From assembly GCF_023540835.1 (NCBI RefSeq), contig NZ_JALKCU010000002.1, forward strand, positions 682,001 through 746,000: a stretch of 64,000 bases of DNA, written 5' to 3'. The stretch's first letter is position 1, and each line of letters opens with the position of its first letter. The position numbers and the translations under genes were made by a program. This document shows positions 37,695 through 46,651 of the stretch, piece by piece. The DNA comes from Marivivens geojensis. Lineage in GTDB: Bacteria; Pseudomonadota; Alphaproteobacteria; Rhodobacterales; Rhodobacteraceae. The notes beneath the pieces were generated by a model. That model saw only the letters and a list, made by a program, of their open reading frames with translations, searched no databases and was not told the DNA's origin.

Positions 37695-37699
37695 CGGAG

Positions 37700-37728
37700 T
37701 GGTTACGCCGTTGTGACATTCTGGTCAA
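37700..37728 (-). promoter_or_regulatory. Putative promoter of metZ leader
   Basis: On the minus strand TTGACC (37728-37723), a 17-bp spacer and TAACCA (37705-37700) would start RNA within a few nt of the SAM-II P1 stem, as expected for this compact riboswitch. The -10 is weak. Confidence 0.45.
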
Positions 37729-37794
37729 GGAAAACGCCTTGCAGCCCCTTGTGAAACCCGCATTGTGACCTCAACTTGCGAACAGGAGTTTCAG

Positions 37795-38493
37795 ATGACC
37801 GCTGCAATCGATCTATACTACTGGCCGACGCCTAACGGCAAAAAGATCACCATCGCCTTGGGCGAGATGGGCTTGGACTACAACCTGATCCCAATCAACA
37901 TCGGTGCTGGCGACCAGTTTGCGCCAGACTTCCTCGCCATTGCGCCGAACAATCGCATGCCCGCCATCGTCGACCGTGATGGCCCCGACGGCGAACCTAT
38001 CTCTATTTTTGAATCGGGCGCGATCCTGCAATATCTCGCGCGGAAAACTGGGAAATTCGGTGGCACGACAGAGCGTGAACGGGTGATGGTCGAACAGTGG
38101 CTGATGTGGCAAATGGGCGGCGTCGGACCGATGGCTGGTCAGGCTCATCACTTCCTCAAATACGCTCCGGATATGTCTCCGCCCCAAGTGCTCCCGTATG
38201 CGCAGGACCGTTACCGCAACGAGGTCGGCCGCCTCTATCGCGTCTTGGACAAGCAGCTTCAGGACCAAGACTATGTCTGCGGCGAATACTCCATCGCGGA
38301 TATGGCGATCTATCCGTGGGCCGCGAGCTGGGAAGGTCAGCAACAAACGCTTGACGATAAACCAAACTTTGCCGCTTGGATGGCGCGCATGGCGGAACGT
38401 CCCGAAGTTGCAAAAGGGATGGAAGTCGGCGCCGAACTGCGCCAAAAGGCCTTCTCAAAAGAAGAAATGGAACGGCTGTTCAAACAAAAATGA
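37795..38493 (+). CDS. Glutathione S-transferase family protein (YfcG/GstB-like)
   Basis: Cytosolic enzyme of 232 residues. Thioredoxin-like N-terminal domain with the YfcG-type TPNGKKITIALGEMG motif (Thr-Pro-Asn replaces catalytic Ser/Tyr) and MPAIVD cis-Pro turn, ESGAILQYLA glutathione contacts, then an all-helical C-terminal domain with the YSIADMAIYPW N-capping box. YfcG-type proteins act as disulfide-bond reductases; substrate unknown here. ATG 37795 follows AGGAG. Its stop overlaps the start of the Dabb gene (ATGA), so they form an operon. Confidence 0.93.
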   Translation: MTAAIDLYYWPTPNGKKITIALGEMGLDYNLIPINIGAGDQFAPDFLAIAPNNRMPAIVDRDGPDGEPISIFESGAILQYLARKTGKFGGTTERERVMVEQWLMWQMGGVGPMAGQAHHFLKYAPDMSPPQVLPYAQDRYRNEVGRLYRVLDKQLQDQDYVCGEYSIADMAIYPWAASWEGQQQTLDDKPNFAAWMARMAERPEVAKGMEVGAELRQKAFSKEEMERLFKQK

Positions 38494-38777
38494 TACGTCA
38501 CATCGTCTTTTTCACAGCGAAGTCAGCAGATGATCGCGACGCTGTTTTCCAAGGGCTTAAACTCTTGGAAAACATCAAACAGTGCCGCCATATCGAAATC
38601 GGGGAAAACCTGAACTCTGACCCCATCAGTCCCGAGGGGCCAGACTTCATTGTCTATGCTGAATTTGACGATGCAGAACAGCTAGCGGCCTATAAGGCCG
38701 ACCCGCTCTACGCTGAATCGATCCGTATTGTGCGCCCTCTGCGCGACATGCGGATCGCTGCGGATTTCTTTACTTAG
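38490..38777 (+). CDS. Dabb (stress-responsive A/B barrel) domain protein
   Basis: 95 residues consisting of a single dimeric alpha/beta-barrel (Dabb) domain: MIRHIVFFTAKSADDRDAVF at the start, the INSD-type strand (IEIGENLNSDPISPEGPDF) and the AYKADPLYAESIRIVRPLRDM tail. The role of such proteins in bacteria is mostly unknown. ATG 38490 overlaps the GST stop, so it is translated with GST. Its last 8 nt overlap the convergent yciB gene. Confidence 0.9.
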   Translation: MIRHIVFFTAKSADDRDAVFQGLKLLENIKQCRHIEIGENLNSDPISPEGPDFIVYAEFDDAEQLAAYKADPLYAESIRIVRPLRDMRIAADFFT

Positions 38778-39369
38778 GCTCTTCGATCAGGAACCGCTGG
38801 AGCGTTACGATCTGCGACCAGAGGAACAAGAACAGGACCACGGGGAACGCAAAGGTTTCGAGCGTGACCCAAAGTTCCTCGCTCTGCGTGCGCCAGATGA
38901 ATTCGTTGGCCGCGGCCAATCCCGCAAAAAATACAGTCAGTCGGCGGGTGAGGATCATCCAGCCCTCGCGCTGCATGGGCAGGAACTCTCCCATCACGTA
39001 TTCGAGCCAGCTCTGACCACGTAGTAGCCCGATCCCGAGCAGCAGCGAAAACAGCCCGTAAACAATAGAGGTCTTCATTTTAAAGAAGGCCTCATCGTTG
39101 AACCATGCGGTCAACCCACCGAAGAAAATCACCATAATCGCGGTCAATACTTGCATCCGTGACAGCTTTTTCGTGAGGAACCAGAGCACGGCCATGGCTG
39201 CCAGAAGCACGGGAATAAACACGACTGCCGCGACGATAAAGCCGGAATAGTCAGTGCCCATAATTGTATAGGTGTTATCCTTGATCTTAATGTAGAGCAG
39301 GAAGAACGCCAATGTCGGCCCCAGTTCCAGCACCTGTTTCAGGATCGGATTGATCGGTTTTGCTGACAT
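38770..39369 (-). CDS. yciB: YciB family inner membrane protein (septation protein A)
   Basis: Integral membrane protein of 199 residues with five or six helices. The start PILKQVLELGPTLAFFLLY, the middle FFGGLTAWFNDEAFFKMKTS and WMILTRRLTVFF-AANEFIW are the YciB (IspZ) signature. Linked in enterobacteria to cell-envelope synthesis and division; mechanism unknown. ATG 39369 follows GGGAGG. It begins 1 nt after the EamA transporter stop, so both lie on one transcript, downstream of ftsY. Confidence 0.95.
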   Translation of the reverse strand: MSAKPINPILKQVLELGPTLAFFLLYIKIKDNTYTIMGTDYSGFIVAAVVFIPVLLAAMAVLWFLTKKLSRMQVLTAIMVIFFGGLTAWFNDEAFFKMKTSIVYGLFSLLLGIGLLRGQSWLEYVMGEFLPMQREGWMILTRRLTVFFAGLAAANEFIWRTQSEELWVTLETFAFPVVLFLFLWSQIVTLQRFLIEEPK

Positions 39370-39370
39370 T

Positions 39371-40273
39371 CTAGCCTCCCATTTCCACAATGATTGCCCC
39401 GATGGCGATCAAAGTCATCAGCGCCAAACGGCGCGGCCCCACCTTTTCGCCCAAGATGAACCATCCAATCAAGGCCGCAAAAACGGTAGATGTTTCACGA
39501 AGCACCGCCGCTTCGCCGACCTTATCCAAACGCGTCGCGATCATTACTCCACCAAAGCTGATCCACCCAATCACAGCCCCAGCAAAACCGCGCCACATCA
39601 GCGGGCCAATTTGCGGACGATCACCGGACTTGCGCAATTTCATGATCGCGATGATGGGCATATCGACGCCCGATAGGAAAAAGAACCACGCAAGGAAGGT
39701 GAACGGATCGGTCGCCTGACGAATGCCCCACGCGTCATAAGTCGTATACACCGCGACCATCAAACCGCAGAGCACTGCCCAAACCAAAGCGACTTTGACC
39801 CGCCACGGGTCAATGACCTCTTCGCTCAGATTGCGTAGTGCTAACAGGAGAATGCCCCCTGATAAGCAAGCCACGCCGAGCCACTGAACCAGCGTGAAAT
39901 GTTCGTGAAAGACGACCGAGGCAAAGATCACTGTGACCAGCGGGCCAGAACCGCGTACAACGGGATAGACCACCGTGTAGGCCGCGTATTCATAGGCTAG
40001 CGCCATTGTCACCTTGTAAATGAAATGGATCACCATCGCGCCAGCGAGAACGCCCCACATCGCCCCTTCGGGCCACGGGACAACGAATAGTGCGACAGGG
40101 GCTGAAACCAGCGTGAACCACAGGTCAATCGACCCACGCGCCACCCACGGATCATGTTTACCCTTTTGCAGAGCGCCAAAAGCCGCGTGTGCCAAGGCCG
40201 CCGTCAAAACCAACAATGTCGCCAGTTGTCGACCTTGGTCCGTGCCTTCGAGAGAAACGAGCCACTCACCCAT
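39371..40273 (-). CDS. EamA/DMT family transporter
   Basis: Inner-membrane drug/metabolite transporter of 300 residues with ten predicted helices in two EamA repeats (GSGPLVTVIFASVVFHEHF in the first, LRETSTVFAALIGWFILGE in the second, each closing with the family's conserved glutamate). Substrate unknown; relatives export amino acids or metabolites. Located 25 bp after ftsY and coupled to yciB. Confidence 0.9.
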   Translation of the reverse strand: MGEWLVSLEGTDQGRQLATLLVLTAALAHAAFGALQKGKHDPWVARGSIDLWFTLVSAPVALFVVPWPEGAMWGVLAGAMVIHFIYKVTMALAYEYAAYTVVYPVVRGSGPLVTVIFASVVFHEHFTLVQWLGVACLSGGILLLALRNLSEEVIDPWRVKVALVWAVLCGLMVAVYTTYDAWGIRQATDPFTFLAWFFFLSGVDMPIIAIMKLRKSGDRPQIGPLMWRGFAGAVIGWISFGGVMIATRLDKVGEAAVLRETSTVFAALIGWFILGEKVGPRRLALMTLIAIGAIIVEMGG

Positions 40274-40298
40274 TGAACAGACGGACCAGTATCGGCAT

Positions 40299-41477
40299 TT
40301 AGTTCAGACCAACCAGCGCTTTGGCAAAATCTTCGGGATCGAAGGGCGCAAGGTCGTCGATCTGCTCACCCACACCAATCGCATGGATCGGCAGACCGAA
40401 TTTGTCAGCGAGCGCGACCAGAACACCGCCTTTGGCCGTGCCGTCGAGTTTTGTCATAACGAGGCCCGATACATCCGCCAATTTCTGGAACGCATCGACC
40501 TGCATGATCGCGTTTTGCCCAGTCGTCGCATCCAACACCAGCAGCGTGTTATGCGGCGCATCGGGGTCTTTCTTGCGGATCACGCGAACGATTTTCGACA
40601 GCTCTTCCATCAAATCCTGACGGTTCTGCAAACGACCCGCCGTATCGATCATCAGCAGATCAGCGCCATCCTCGTGAGCCTTTGTCATCGCGTCAAAAGC
40701 AAGGCTCGCAGGGTCAGACCCTTCGGGCGCGGTCAAGACTGGCACGCCAGCGCGCTGCCCCCAGACCTGCAATTGTTCTACGGCAGCAGCGCGGAACGTA
40801 TCGCCAGCCGCGATCACTACGGATTTACCTGCAGCCTTAAACTGGCTTGCCAATTTTCCGATGGTCGTGGTTTTGCCCGACCCATTCACACCGACCACTA
40901 ATACGACCTGCGGTTTCTTCGCATAGATCGGCAGGGGACGCGCCACGGGCTCCATGATGCGGGTCACTTCATCGGCGAGAAGCTGTTTGATCTCGTCGAC
41001 GGATAGCTTTTTGCCCATCCGCCCTTCGGCCATGCTCGACGTGACGCGGAGCGCGGTATCGACACCCATATCAGCGGCGATCAACAACTCTTCGAGCTGT
41101 TCGAGCATGTCGTCGTCGAGCGTCCGACGCGGCGCATCGGGCTTACGCCTCAGCATACGCCCTAAGATGCCTGGCTTCGCGGTTTCATCGGCGGGCGCGT
41201 CTTCGATCATCGGCATCGGCGTAACGGTCAGCTGAATCGGAACGACAGGCGCAGGAGCAACTTCAGGCTCAATATCTGCCTCAGGCTCGTCTTCTTCGTC
41301 TTCTTCGTCGTCCTCAACGTCAACAAATGGCTCTTCGACCATCTCTTCAACGACAGGCTCGCGCTCTTCCTCGGGAGGCAAATCATCTTCTGCCTCTTCG
41401 ACAATAGCCTCCAGCCCTTCATCGATTTTCGACGAAGATTTGGTCAAACGGTCACGAAGTTTCTTGAAGAACGACAT
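40299..41477 (-). CDS. ftsY: Signal recognition particle receptor
   Basis: Membrane-associated GTPase that docks SRP-ribosome complexes at the translocon. 392 residues: short basic N-terminus (MSFFKKLRDRLTKSS), a very acidic A region (about 20-90, with runs of Glu and Asp), then the NG domain. G1 is VGVNGSGKTTTIGKLA, with DTFRAAAVEQL, DTAGRLQN and TKLDGTAKGG after it. ATG 41477 is used; the frame opens at 41507. Partner ffh is not in the window. Confidence 0.97.
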   Translation of the reverse strand: MSFFKKLRDRLTKSSSKIDEGLEAIVEEAEDDLPPEEEREPVVEEMVEEPFVDVEDDEEDEEDEPEADIEPEVAPAPVVPIQLTVTPMPMIEDAPADETAKPGILGRMLRRKPDAPRRTLDDDMLEQLEELLIAADMGVDTALRVTSSMAEGRMGKKLSVDEIKQLLADEVTRIMEPVARPLPIYAKKPQVVLVVGVNGSGKTTTIGKLASQFKAAGKSVVIAAGDTFRAAAVEQLQVWGQRAGVPVLTAPEGSDPASLAFDAMTKAHEDGADLLMIDTAGRLQNRQDLMEELSKIVRVIRKKDPDAPHNTLLVLDATTGQNAIMQVDAFQKLADVSGLVMTKLDGTAKGGVLVALADKFGLPIHAIGVGEQIDDLAPFDPEDFAKALVGLN

Positions 41478-41594
41478 AAGCAAGCCCTGAACCGGTTTTA
41501 CCATCACCTAATGGCAACGGAGGGCGATGGAAAGACCTGCACCACTGGTCAGTCGCGATTAGGGGGCATATCACTGCACCAACAGGAGAGTCCC

Positions 41595-42620
41595 ATGCGC
41601 CCAATGACGCTTTTTACGATTGCGACACTGACACCCCTGCCCCTGATCGTGCTTGCTGCACTGACGGGCGGAGGGTGGGCCGTTTTAGCGCCGCTTTACA
41701 TGACCCTGATGACCGCATCTTTGGACGAATTGGTGAAACGGATCACGCCAACCGTTCCCGAGGCCGAATTTCCTGTGGCAGATCGTTTATCAGCCGTAAT
41801 TGCCATCGGTCAGTTTTGTTTATTGGCTGCAGTCACTTACGGGATGGGACACGGCTTAAACAGCTGGGAAAAGGTCGGAGTATTTGTCGCCACTGGACTG
41901 TACCTCGGGCAGGTCGGCAATTCTAACGCCCACGAACTGATCCATCGCGGCAGCCGTTTTTTACATAACTTGGGCATGTGGGCCTATATCTCTGTTCTCT
42001 TTGGGCATCACACCTCTGCCCATGTGCTAATCCACCACCGTTTTGTCGCGACAAAGTCTGACCCCAATTCCGCTCGCAAAGGTGAAAGTTTCTACCGATT
42101 TGCCCCTCGTGCATGGATCGGATCCTTCCGTGCGGGTCTCAAGGCGGAATCAGAGCGGTTGAAACGTGCGGAGCGGGCCTCGTGGCTGCATCCCTACATC
42201 ACCTACATCGGCGGGGCGATTTTGATGTTCTGCGCAGCTTATTTGATTGGCGGCAGGATTGGACTCCTCTGGTATCTCGCAATCGCTGGCTTTGCCCAAG
42301 TGCAGTTGCTGATGTCGGACTATGTTCAACATTACGGCCTCCAAAGGTTTGTAGCTGAGGATGGTAAAGCTGAACCTGTCGCAGGTCGTCACAGCTGGAA
42401 CAGTCCGCATTGGTTTTCATCAGCCCTTATGCTGAATGCCCCGCGGCATTCGGACCATCACGCGCACCCTGCCCGCCCTTACCCTGCGTTGGAGCTGGGT
42501 GAAAATCCTATGCTGCCGCGATCGCTCCCCGTTATGGCCTGCGTCGCGCTGTATCCACGGTTCTGGCGCAAGATCATGGACCCACGCGCAGCAAAATGGC
42601 GGTCGGTCACCAAAACCTGA
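41595..42620 (+). CDS. alkB: Alkane 1-monooxygenase-like membrane di-iron enzyme
   Basis: Integral membrane hydroxylase of 341 residues in the AlkB / fatty acid desaturase superfamily. The histidine clusters that bind two irons are present: HELIHR, HVLIHH and RHSDHHAHP, plus the AlkB-type HYGLQR. It would oxidise the terminal carbon of medium or long alkanes or similar chains. Start ATG 41595 after AGGAG. No rubredoxin, rubredoxin reductase or alkane-degradation genes lie nearby, so electron supply must come from elsewhere and substrate is uncertain. Divergent from ftsY. Confidence 0.9.
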   Translation: MRPMTLFTIATLTPLPLIVLAALTGGGWAVLAPLYMTLMTASLDELVKRITPTVPEAEFPVADRLSAVIAIGQFCLLAAVTYGMGHGLNSWEKVGVFVATGLYLGQVGNSNAHELIHRGSRFLHNLGMWAYISVLFGHHTSAHVLIHHRFVATKSDPNSARKGESFYRFAPRAWIGSFRAGLKAESERLKRAERASWLHPYITYIGGAILMFCAAYLIGGRIGLLWYLAIAGFAQVQLLMSDYVQHYGLQRFVAEDGKAEPVAGRHSWNSPHWFSSALMLNAPRHSDHHAHPARPYPALELGENPMLPRSLPVMACVALYPRFWRKIMDPRAAKWRSVTKT

Positions 42621-42656
42621 ATTGAGCGTAGACGGAAAACAGGGGACACTCGCATC

Positions 42657-43055
42657 ATGTGGATCATCACATTCATCCTCGCCCTCTGCGCCCTGCCCGT
42701 TTCGGCACAAACAGCCCTGACAGCCGACGAATTCGAAGCCCGCGTCGAAGGCAAGACGCTCGACTTTGGATATGACGGCGAAACGCCCTATGGCTTAGAA
42801 CGCTACCTCCCCGACCGCCGCGTTTTATGGAGTTGGGGAGACAACACCTGCGAGCCGGGGAATTGGCACGAAGAGAACGGCGAGATTTGTTTCGTTTACG
42901 ACTTTGACCCCACACCCCAATGCTGGACCTACTACGACATGGACGGGCGTCTCATGGCCGTCTTTATGAATGACATCGACACCGCCACGGGCACGGTTGT
43001 CTATGAACTCTCGCCCGTGGCCCGTGAATTGATTTGCGATAACTTTGGTATGTGA
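42657..43055 (+). CDS. Small exported protein of unknown function
   Basis: 132 residues. Signal peptide (MWIITFILALCALPVSAQ) followed by a compact domain with four Cys (NTCEPGNW, GEICFVYD, PQCWTY, LICDNFG) likely forming two disulfides in the periplasm, and several conserved-looking Trp/Tyr. I do not recognise a named family. Begins 36 bp after the AlkB-like gene, so probably cotranscribed. Its stop abuts the convergent GH3 stop (TGATCA) with no gap. Confidence 0.8.
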   Translation: MWIITFILALCALPVSAQTALTADEFEARVEGKTLDFGYDGETPYGLERYLPDRRVLWSWGDNTCEPGNWHEENGEICFVYDFDPTPQCWTYYDMDGRLMAVFMNDIDTATGTVVYELSPVARELICDNFGM

Positions 43056-45503
43056 TCAGACAGGGATCAGCGCATCATCGCGCTGAACGGTCGCTATGCT
43101 ACGGATATCTGCAGCAGAAAAACCCGCTTCAACGGTAAAGCTGCCCGCCTCAATGCGCCATTGTCCCGCGGTCACGTCAAAGAACGCAAAGGCCCTTGGC
43201 TGCAGTGTCATCCGAACGATCTTGGTTTCACCTGCGTCTAGGGCAACTTTCGCAAAGGCTTTCAACTCTCGCGCTGGCCGTTCGACCGAAGCTTCGAGAT
43301 CGCCAACGTAGACCTGCACAACCGTTGAACCGCACCGCGCCCCAGTATTGGTGACAGGGATCGTGCAAATGACGTCGTCACCGACTTCTGATAGGTCCAT
43401 CTGTCCAAGATCGAAGTCCGTGTAAGACAGGCCAAAGCCGAACGGGAACATCGGTGCGATACCGTGCTTTTCGTAGTGGCGGTATCCAGTCATCACCCCT
43501 TCGGCATATCGAACATGGCCATTAAGACCGGGATAGATCTCAGGATCTTGCGAATGGGCTGGATTGTCCGACAGCTTGATTGGGAAGGTCTGGGGTAAAC
43601 GCCCTGCGGGCTCCGCGTCCCCATAGAGAACATCAACAATAGAGTTACCCGCCTCTTGCCCGCCATACCACGCTTGCAAAATCGCTGCGACATCAGAGAC
43701 CCAAGGCATTTCAACCGGCCCACCCGTCTGTAGAACCACGACCGTATTCGGATTGGCTGCCGTTACCGCAGCGACCAATTCATTCTGACGACCGGGAAGG
43801 TGGATATCCTCCATATCCCAGCCTTCGGTATCCCATTCGCCCGAACGCCCAATCACAACGACAGCCACATCTGCCTGCGCTGCAATCTCAGCCGCCTGCG
43901 CAATATCAGCCTCGGTCATCGGCACAGAAATACCAACACGCAACGCAGAATGGTTCAGGTTGTCAGGCGTTTTCGAACGGAACTCGATCCGAATGTCATG
44001 GGCGCGACCCGCCGTTAGCTCGACCGCACCGACGACTTCATCATTCCCTTCTTCAAAGAAGGTGCGCCCTTTGGTCCATGCATCCTCCCAGCAATCCACG
44101 ATCAATTCGCCATCCACATAGACACGTGCATAACCCGCAGCATGTGCACCGATGTGATGAATACCCGATGTGGTCGGAGTATAAGTGCCCGTAATCTTAG
44201 CCGCAAAGTTGGTCGGATCGACCTGACCGCCCGCGAAGGGCGGGACCCAGAAGGCATTCACACTATCCATCGATTGAGTATGGGCGGGTTCGGAAGTGAG
44301 GTCGTGACCACGATAGAACGAAAGTTCGAAATCACCCGTCAGGATCGGTTCCCAACGGTGATTGGTGCAGCCCTTGGTAAAGCTGAGGTTTTCAGCCCCA
44401 ATGCGGGCCAGAAGCGCGTCAAAGGGCGACACCATATAGTGCGGGTTCAACTGGGCAGAGCCGCCACCCATGATCTTAACCTCTTTGGCGTTCGGACCGA
44501 TCAAAGCGACCTTAGCCTCGGGCGACAGCGGCAAAACACCATCGTTTTTGAGCATAACCATGCCTTCCGCCCCCGCCTTACGGATCAAGGCGCGGTGTTC
44601 GGGCAGATCATCCGCGCGTTCTCTGAACGGGGTCGTGTCGTTGAGGCTCCCCACCCGTTCCATGAGACGCAGCATATTTAGGGCCGCAGAGCGCACTGTT
44701 TCGCGGCTCACCTCACCCGAATGAACGGCAGCCACTAGTTTGTCACCACGATCACGGGTCGGACCAGGCATTTCTAGATCGAGCCCCGCGTTGACGGTCG
44801 GCGCGGTGCTACGCGACCCAAACCAGTCAGACATGACGATGCCGTCGTAACCCCACTCTTTGCGCAGCACATCGGTGAGCAGCCATTCGTTTTCAGCAGT
44901 GTAGGTGCCGTTCAAACGGTTGTAGGAAGACATGATCGCCCAAGTGCCCGCCTTTTTCACAGCATCCTCGAACGGGCGCAGATAAAGCTCGCGCATGGTG
45001 CGCTCGTCGATATCGGAACTGATGGTCGTGCGCTCAATCTCGCTTTCGTTGCCGACGAAATGTTTCGGTGATGCGGCGACACCCTTGGACTGCAGACCAC
45101 GAATATACCCGACCGCGAGAGCCGAGGTGAGTTCTGGGTCCTCAGAATAACATTCGAAATTTCGCCCGTTGGTCACCCCACGATGTAGGTTAATCGTAGG
45201 GGCCAAAGCGACATGCGCACATTTTGATTTCACCTCATCCGCAATGGCGCTGCCAATCTGTTCGGCCAATTCAGGGTCCCACGAGGCGCCAATCGCGATA
45301 CCGACAGGGAAAGCTGCGGCTGTAACGCCACCGAACAACGATCCGCCCCCGCGCGCTCCATTCGGGCCATCGGTGACGCGCATCTTTGCAATGCCGAGGC
45401 GTTCGTTCTCTGGCGTTGACCAAAAATCTGCCCCCGCCAGAATGGCGACTTGTTCTTCAAGCGTCATCTCGTCCACGATAGCTTCAATCGATTGGGTCGC
45501 CAT
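43056..45503 (-). CDS. Glycoside hydrolase family 3 beta-glucosidase with PA14 insert
   Basis: 815 residues, no signal peptide, so probably cytoplasmic. GH3 N-terminal barrel with ARGGGSLFGG-type loop, SPKHFVGNESE and the nucleophile Asp in GIVMSDWFGS near residue 225; the alpha/beta sandwich domain carries ALIGPNAKEVKIMGGGSA. A PA14 carbohydrate-binding insert (about 400-530, GTYTPTTSGIHHIGAHAAGYARVYVDG) interrupts it, as in known PA14-type beta-glucosidases. The C-terminal fibronectin-like domain ends RIEAGSF. Hydrolyses terminal beta-glucosides; exact sugar unknown. Divergent from its likely LacI regulator across a perfect operator. Confidence 0.95.
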   Translation of the reverse strand: MATQSIEAIVDEMTLEEQVAILAGADFWSTPENERLGIAKMRVTDGPNGARGGGSLFGGVTAAAFPVGIAIGASWDPELAEQIGSAIADEVKSKCAHVALAPTINLHRGVTNGRNFECYSEDPELTSALAVGYIRGLQSKGVAASPKHFVGNESEIERTTISSDIDERTMRELYLRPFEDAVKKAGTWAIMSSYNRLNGTYTAENEWLLTDVLRKEWGYDGIVMSDWFGSRSTAPTVNAGLDLEMPGPTRDRGDKLVAAVHSGEVSRETVRSAALNMLRLMERVGSLNDTTPFRERADDLPEHRALIRKAGAEGMVMLKNDGVLPLSPEAKVALIGPNAKEVKIMGGGSAQLNPHYMVSPFDALLARIGAENLSFTKGCTNHRWEPILTGDFELSFYRGHDLTSEPAHTQSMDSVNAFWVPPFAGGQVDPTNFAAKITGTYTPTTSGIHHIGAHAAGYARVYVDGELIVDCWEDAWTKGRTFFEEGNDEVVGAVELTAGRAHDIRIEFRSKTPDNLNHSALRVGISVPMTEADIAQAAEIAAQADVAVVVIGRSGEWDTEGWDMEDIHLPGRQNELVAAVTAANPNTVVVLQTGGPVEMPWVSDVAAILQAWYGGQEAGNSIVDVLYGDAEPAGRLPQTFPIKLSDNPAHSQDPEIYPGLNGHVRYAEGVMTGYRHYEKHGIAPMFPFGFGLSYTDFDLGQMDLSEVGDDVICTIPVTNTGARCGSTVVQVYVGDLEASVERPARELKAFAKVALDAGETKIVRMTLQPRAFAFFDVTAGQWRIEAGSFTVEAGFSAADIRSIATVQRDDALIPV

Positions 45504-45538
45504 TTCAGGTGCTCCTTTAGCGGGATTCTAAAATCTAA

Positions 45539-45564
45539 AACGTTATAGATTTTTCTATAACGTT
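45539..45564. promoter_or_regulatory. LacI-type operator between GH3 and LacI genes
   Basis: AACGTTATAG (45539-45548) and CTATAACGTT (45555-45564) are perfect inverted arms separated by ATTTTT; one more base pair extends each outer end. On the minus strand TTGTTG and TATAGA with 16-bp spacing form a possible GH3 promoter whose -10 overlaps the operator, so repression of GH3 is the simplest reading. Confidence 0.75.
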
Positions 45565-45606
45565 TATGTAGGGTCCAACAATAGGAATAAAAGGAACCTT
45601 TGAAAC

Positions 45607-46641
45607 ATGACCGACGCGCGAAAGAACACCGACACGAATGCCGCGCAGGTCACAGGGAAACCCACACTCAAAACGATTTCAAAACTAAGCGGATTGGCGA
45701 TCCCAACGGTATCACGTGCCCTCAGTGATGCCCCCGACATCAGCGAAAAAACGAAGAAAAAGATCCGAGAAATCGCCGCAGAGATTGGCTATGTGCCCAA
45801 TCGTGCTGGGGTTCGACTGCGGACAGGCAAAACGCTGGTGATCAGCCTGATCCTCGCGCCAGATTCCGAACTGATGCCCCATACCGCACAGCTTATCGGA
45901 TCAATCGCTCGCGCCTTGCGAGAGACGCCTTATCACCTAAACGTTACGCCTTATCTACCGGACGATGACCCGATGAAGCCCATTCGGCAGATCGTCGAGA
46001 ATAGGCTGGCGGATGCAGTGATCCTAAACAGAACCCAAGCGGACGATCCTCGTGTCGCGTATCTATTGGAGAAGCAATTTCCCTTTGCCACCCACGGACG
46101 CACCAATATGTCCGAACGTCATGCCTACTTCGACTATGACAACGCGGCATTTGGGGACTTTGCCGTTCGCCACTTGGCAGCGCGTGGGCGCAAATGCATC
46201 GCACTCCTCGCGCCGAAACGGGACCAGCTTTACGCAACTCACATGATAGACGGGGCCTTGGCCGCTGCCACAGAATGTGGCGTCTCGCTGACAGTTTTGG
46301 ATGATGTCGATAGCGACGCACGGATTAACGAAATTCGAGCTGCGATTGCACTACGGCTGAAGGACAACCCAGATGTCGATGCGTTGATAACCGCATCGGG
46401 TGTTGCAGCAATGGCCGCCGCCGCAGGTGCCAAAGAGGCAGGACGGCACGTCGACATCTTTGGCAAAGAGGCAACGTCGATCCTAAGGTTCTGCAACCCC
46501 AACATCCTCACCCTACGCGAAGATGTCGCACGCGCTGGCGCGTTTCTAGCCGAGGCCGTGGTTGCGGCGCTCAACGACCCGCTTGGCCCGCCAAAACAAG
46601 GGCTTCAAGTACCAAGCGAGGCTGACTTCAACCTCGCTTGA
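45607..46641 (+). CDS. LacI family transcriptional regulator
   Basis: 344 residues. N-terminal LacI helix-turn-helix and hinge (TLKTISKLSGLAIPTVSRAL, then GYVPNRAGVRLRTGKT) followed by a periplasmic-binding-protein-like sugar domain. ATG 45607. Divergent from the GH3 beta-glucosidase gene with a perfect 10-bp-arm operator between them, so it most likely represses that gene (and itself) until a glucoside-derived sugar binds. No sugar transporter is linked. Convergent with purD, 10 bp away. Confidence 0.95.
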   Translation: MTDARKNTDTNAAQVTGKPTLKTISKLSGLAIPTVSRALSDAPDISEKTKKKIREIAAEIGYVPNRAGVRLRTGKTLVISLILAPDSELMPHTAQLIGSIARALRETPYHLNVTPYLPDDDPMKPIRQIVENRLADAVILNRTQADDPRVAYLLEKQFPFATHGRTNMSERHAYFDYDNAAFGDFAVRHLAARGRKCIALLAPKRDQLYATHMIDGALAAATECGVSLTVLDDVDSDARINEIRAAIALRLKDNPDVDALITASGVAAMAAAAGAKEAGRHVDIFGKEATSILRFCNPNILTLREDVARAGAFLAEAVVAALNDPLGPPKQGLQVPSEADFNLA

Positions 46642-46651
46642 GACTGAAATT

